Shown piece by piece: positions 5,232-6,131 of a stretch of 6,131 nt of DNA. How positions within the stretch are numbered: position 1 is the first letter of the stretch; each line of letters begins with the position of its first letter. Where the stretch lies: NCBI GenBank assembly GCA_020848015.1, contig JADLBA010000277.1:1-6131 (forward strand). Direction: 5' to 3'. Under the pieces are notes generated by a model. The model ran no database searches and had not been told where the DNA came from. It saw only the letters and a program-made list of their open reading frames with translations. This DNA is from Crocinitomicaceae bacterium (GTDB lineage: Bacteria > Bacteroidota > Bacteroidia > Flavobacteriales_D > Sanyastnellaceae). A program made the position numbers and the translations under genes.

Positions 5232-6131
5232 CTACATACGGCGAATCAAAAACTCGGTACGCCTGTTTTTAGAACGCCCTTCTTCAGTGTCGTTAGAACT
5301 TACAGGCTTGGTTTCTCCAAAACCCTTGTACGACATTCTTTTTCCTTCAACACCTTTTGAAGCGAGATAATTTAGTACCTCAAATGCCCTGTCCATTGAG
5401 AGGGTGAGGTTTGACTGGTCATTTCCAACGTTGTCGGTATGTCCGCGGATTTCGATCTCCAGCGAGGGATGTACGACGAGGTAAGCGGCAAATTCATCGA
5501 GAATCAACTTGCTGTCTTTCTCAATTTCGGCACTGTTAGTTGAATACATGATGTCGTTGATCACGAAAGGTTTATTCTCCATTTCGGTCATTGTTTCCAT
5601 ATTCAATTTTATTACTACAGGGGGCTTTGTATCTTCCTTTTTTGCCACAATGCGCGAATTGAATGCAATTCCGTCTCCTGCTACACTGAGCAATACATCT
5701 TCTTTCTGGTTCATTCGGACAATGGCCGCATAGCTTCCATCATCATTATTTACACTGATCTTTTCCGTGGTACCACTTTGTGCATATTTGACTTCCACAG
5801 ATGCGTTTTGTACCGGATTCCCCTCCTCATTTTTAACCTCCCCTTTTAGTACAAGTACGCGCTCAGGTTTTGCCTGGTCGGGCATTTTAAATTCAAAAAT
5901 GTCCATTCCTTTACCTCCGAGGTACTTGTTTGCACCGAAGTAGGCAAGCTCACCGTCGCTGCTGACGACGATGCCAAGCTGATCCTCTTCCGTATTAATA
6001 GGGTAGCCAATATTCTTCGGATCGCTGAATGTTCCGTCATCATTCATCTTGCAGTAATAGATGTCCATACCGCCGACTCCGACTCTTCCGTTCGAAGAAA
6101 AATAGAGCGTTTTACTATCACTGTGCATATA
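5232..6131 (-). CDS. OmpA-family protein with PD40 propeller and carboxypeptidase-regulatory-like domain (C-terminal part; PorE-like architecture)
   Basis: This is the C-terminal 299 codons of a larger gene; the frame stays open to the window edge, so the ATG at 6128 is probably internal. The product is predicted to sit in the periplasm or outer membrane and bind peptidoglycan. Counting from Met at 6128, residues 1-80 hold PD40/TolB-like propeller repeats (LYFSSNG...GGMDIYY and AYFGANK...GGKGMDIFEF). Residues about 92-175 form a carboxypeptidase-regulatory-like beta domain (LKGEVKNEEGNPVQNASVEV). Residues about 187-298 are an OmpA C-terminal domain with GHTDNVG (D232), LSMDRA (R247), YKGFGETKP and NRRTEFLI. 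D232 and R247 match the residues that contact diaminopimelate in OmpA-like domains. Propeller, regulatory-like and OmpA domains in this order match PorE of the type IX secretion system, which also has N-terminal TPRs; those would lie outside the window. Many other Bacteroidota OmpA proteins share parts of this layout, so PorE identity is unproven. No clear terminator follows. Confidence 0.92.
   Translation of the reverse strand, partial: YMHSDSKTLYFSSNGRVGVGGMDIYYCKMNDDGTFSDPKNIGYPINTEEDQLGIVVSSDGELAYFGANKYLGGKGMDIFEFKMPDQAKPERVLVLKGEVKNEEGNPVQNASVEVKYAQSGTTEKISVNNDDGSYAAIVRMNQKEDVLLSVAGDGIAFNSRIVAKKEDTKPPVVIKLNMETMTEMENKPFVINDIMYSTNSAEIEKDSKLILDEFAAYLVVHPSLEIEIRGHTDNVGNDQSNLTLSMDRAFEVLNYLASKGVEGKRMSYKGFGETKPVSSNDTEEGRSKNRRTEFLIRRM

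Noticed and set aside
1..6131. Mobile element, CRISPR array, tRNA/rRNA, toxin-antitoxin or defence system
   Set aside because: No transposase, integrase, direct-repeat array, tRNA-like cloverleaf or defence-type domain was seen. The genes are ordinary envelope and RNA-metabolism genes.

Overview
The window looks like ordinary chromosomal DNA from a member of the Bacteroidota. Four things point there. Both predicted secreted FKBPs and a small protein carry signal peptides of the kind common in that phylum. Gene starts are preceded by A/T-rich leaders without clear Shine-Dalgarno sequences. A perfect TAnnTTTG-type -7 box occurs twice between genes. An OmpA-family protein combines PD40 propeller repeats, a carboxypeptidase-regulatory-like domain and an OmpA domain, an architecture typical of Bacteroidota. 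I cannot place the organism more precisely. All six genes lie on the minus strand, so transcription runs from high to low coordinates.

In transcription order: (1) an OmpA-family cell-envelope protein, cut by the right edge of the window (5232-6131). (2) A 265-bp intergenic region with a promoter candidate, a perfect palindrome just upstream of it, and a leader of about 140 nt, leading into a DEAD-box RNA helicase with a DbpA-type RNA-binding domain and a basic RG/K-rich tail (3191-4966). The helicase ends at a strong intrinsic terminator. (3) A TauE/SafE (TSUP) family membrane protein (2349-3089), which also ends at a strong terminator. (4) A small LPP20-like lipoprotein (1597-2160) with a run of eight C just after its lipobox. 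(5) and (6) Two tandem Mip-like FKBP peptidyl-prolyl isomerases, one a predicted lipoprotein (787-1491) and one with an ordinary signal peptide (39-725).

The terminators divide the region into at least three transcription units: helicase alone, TSUP alone, and lipoprotein plus FKBPs, with the two FKBPs probably co-transcribed. Most products act in the envelope: peptidoglycan anchoring, periplasmic or outer-membrane folding, and transport. The helicase acts on RNA in the cytoplasm.

I found no mobile element, CRISPR array, tRNA, rRNA or defence-type locus, and no convincing undescribed multi-gene system. The points most worth a second look are the helicase promoter and leader, the C8 tract in the lipoprotein, the altered 80s loop in one of the paired FKBPs, and a shared extended -7 motif.
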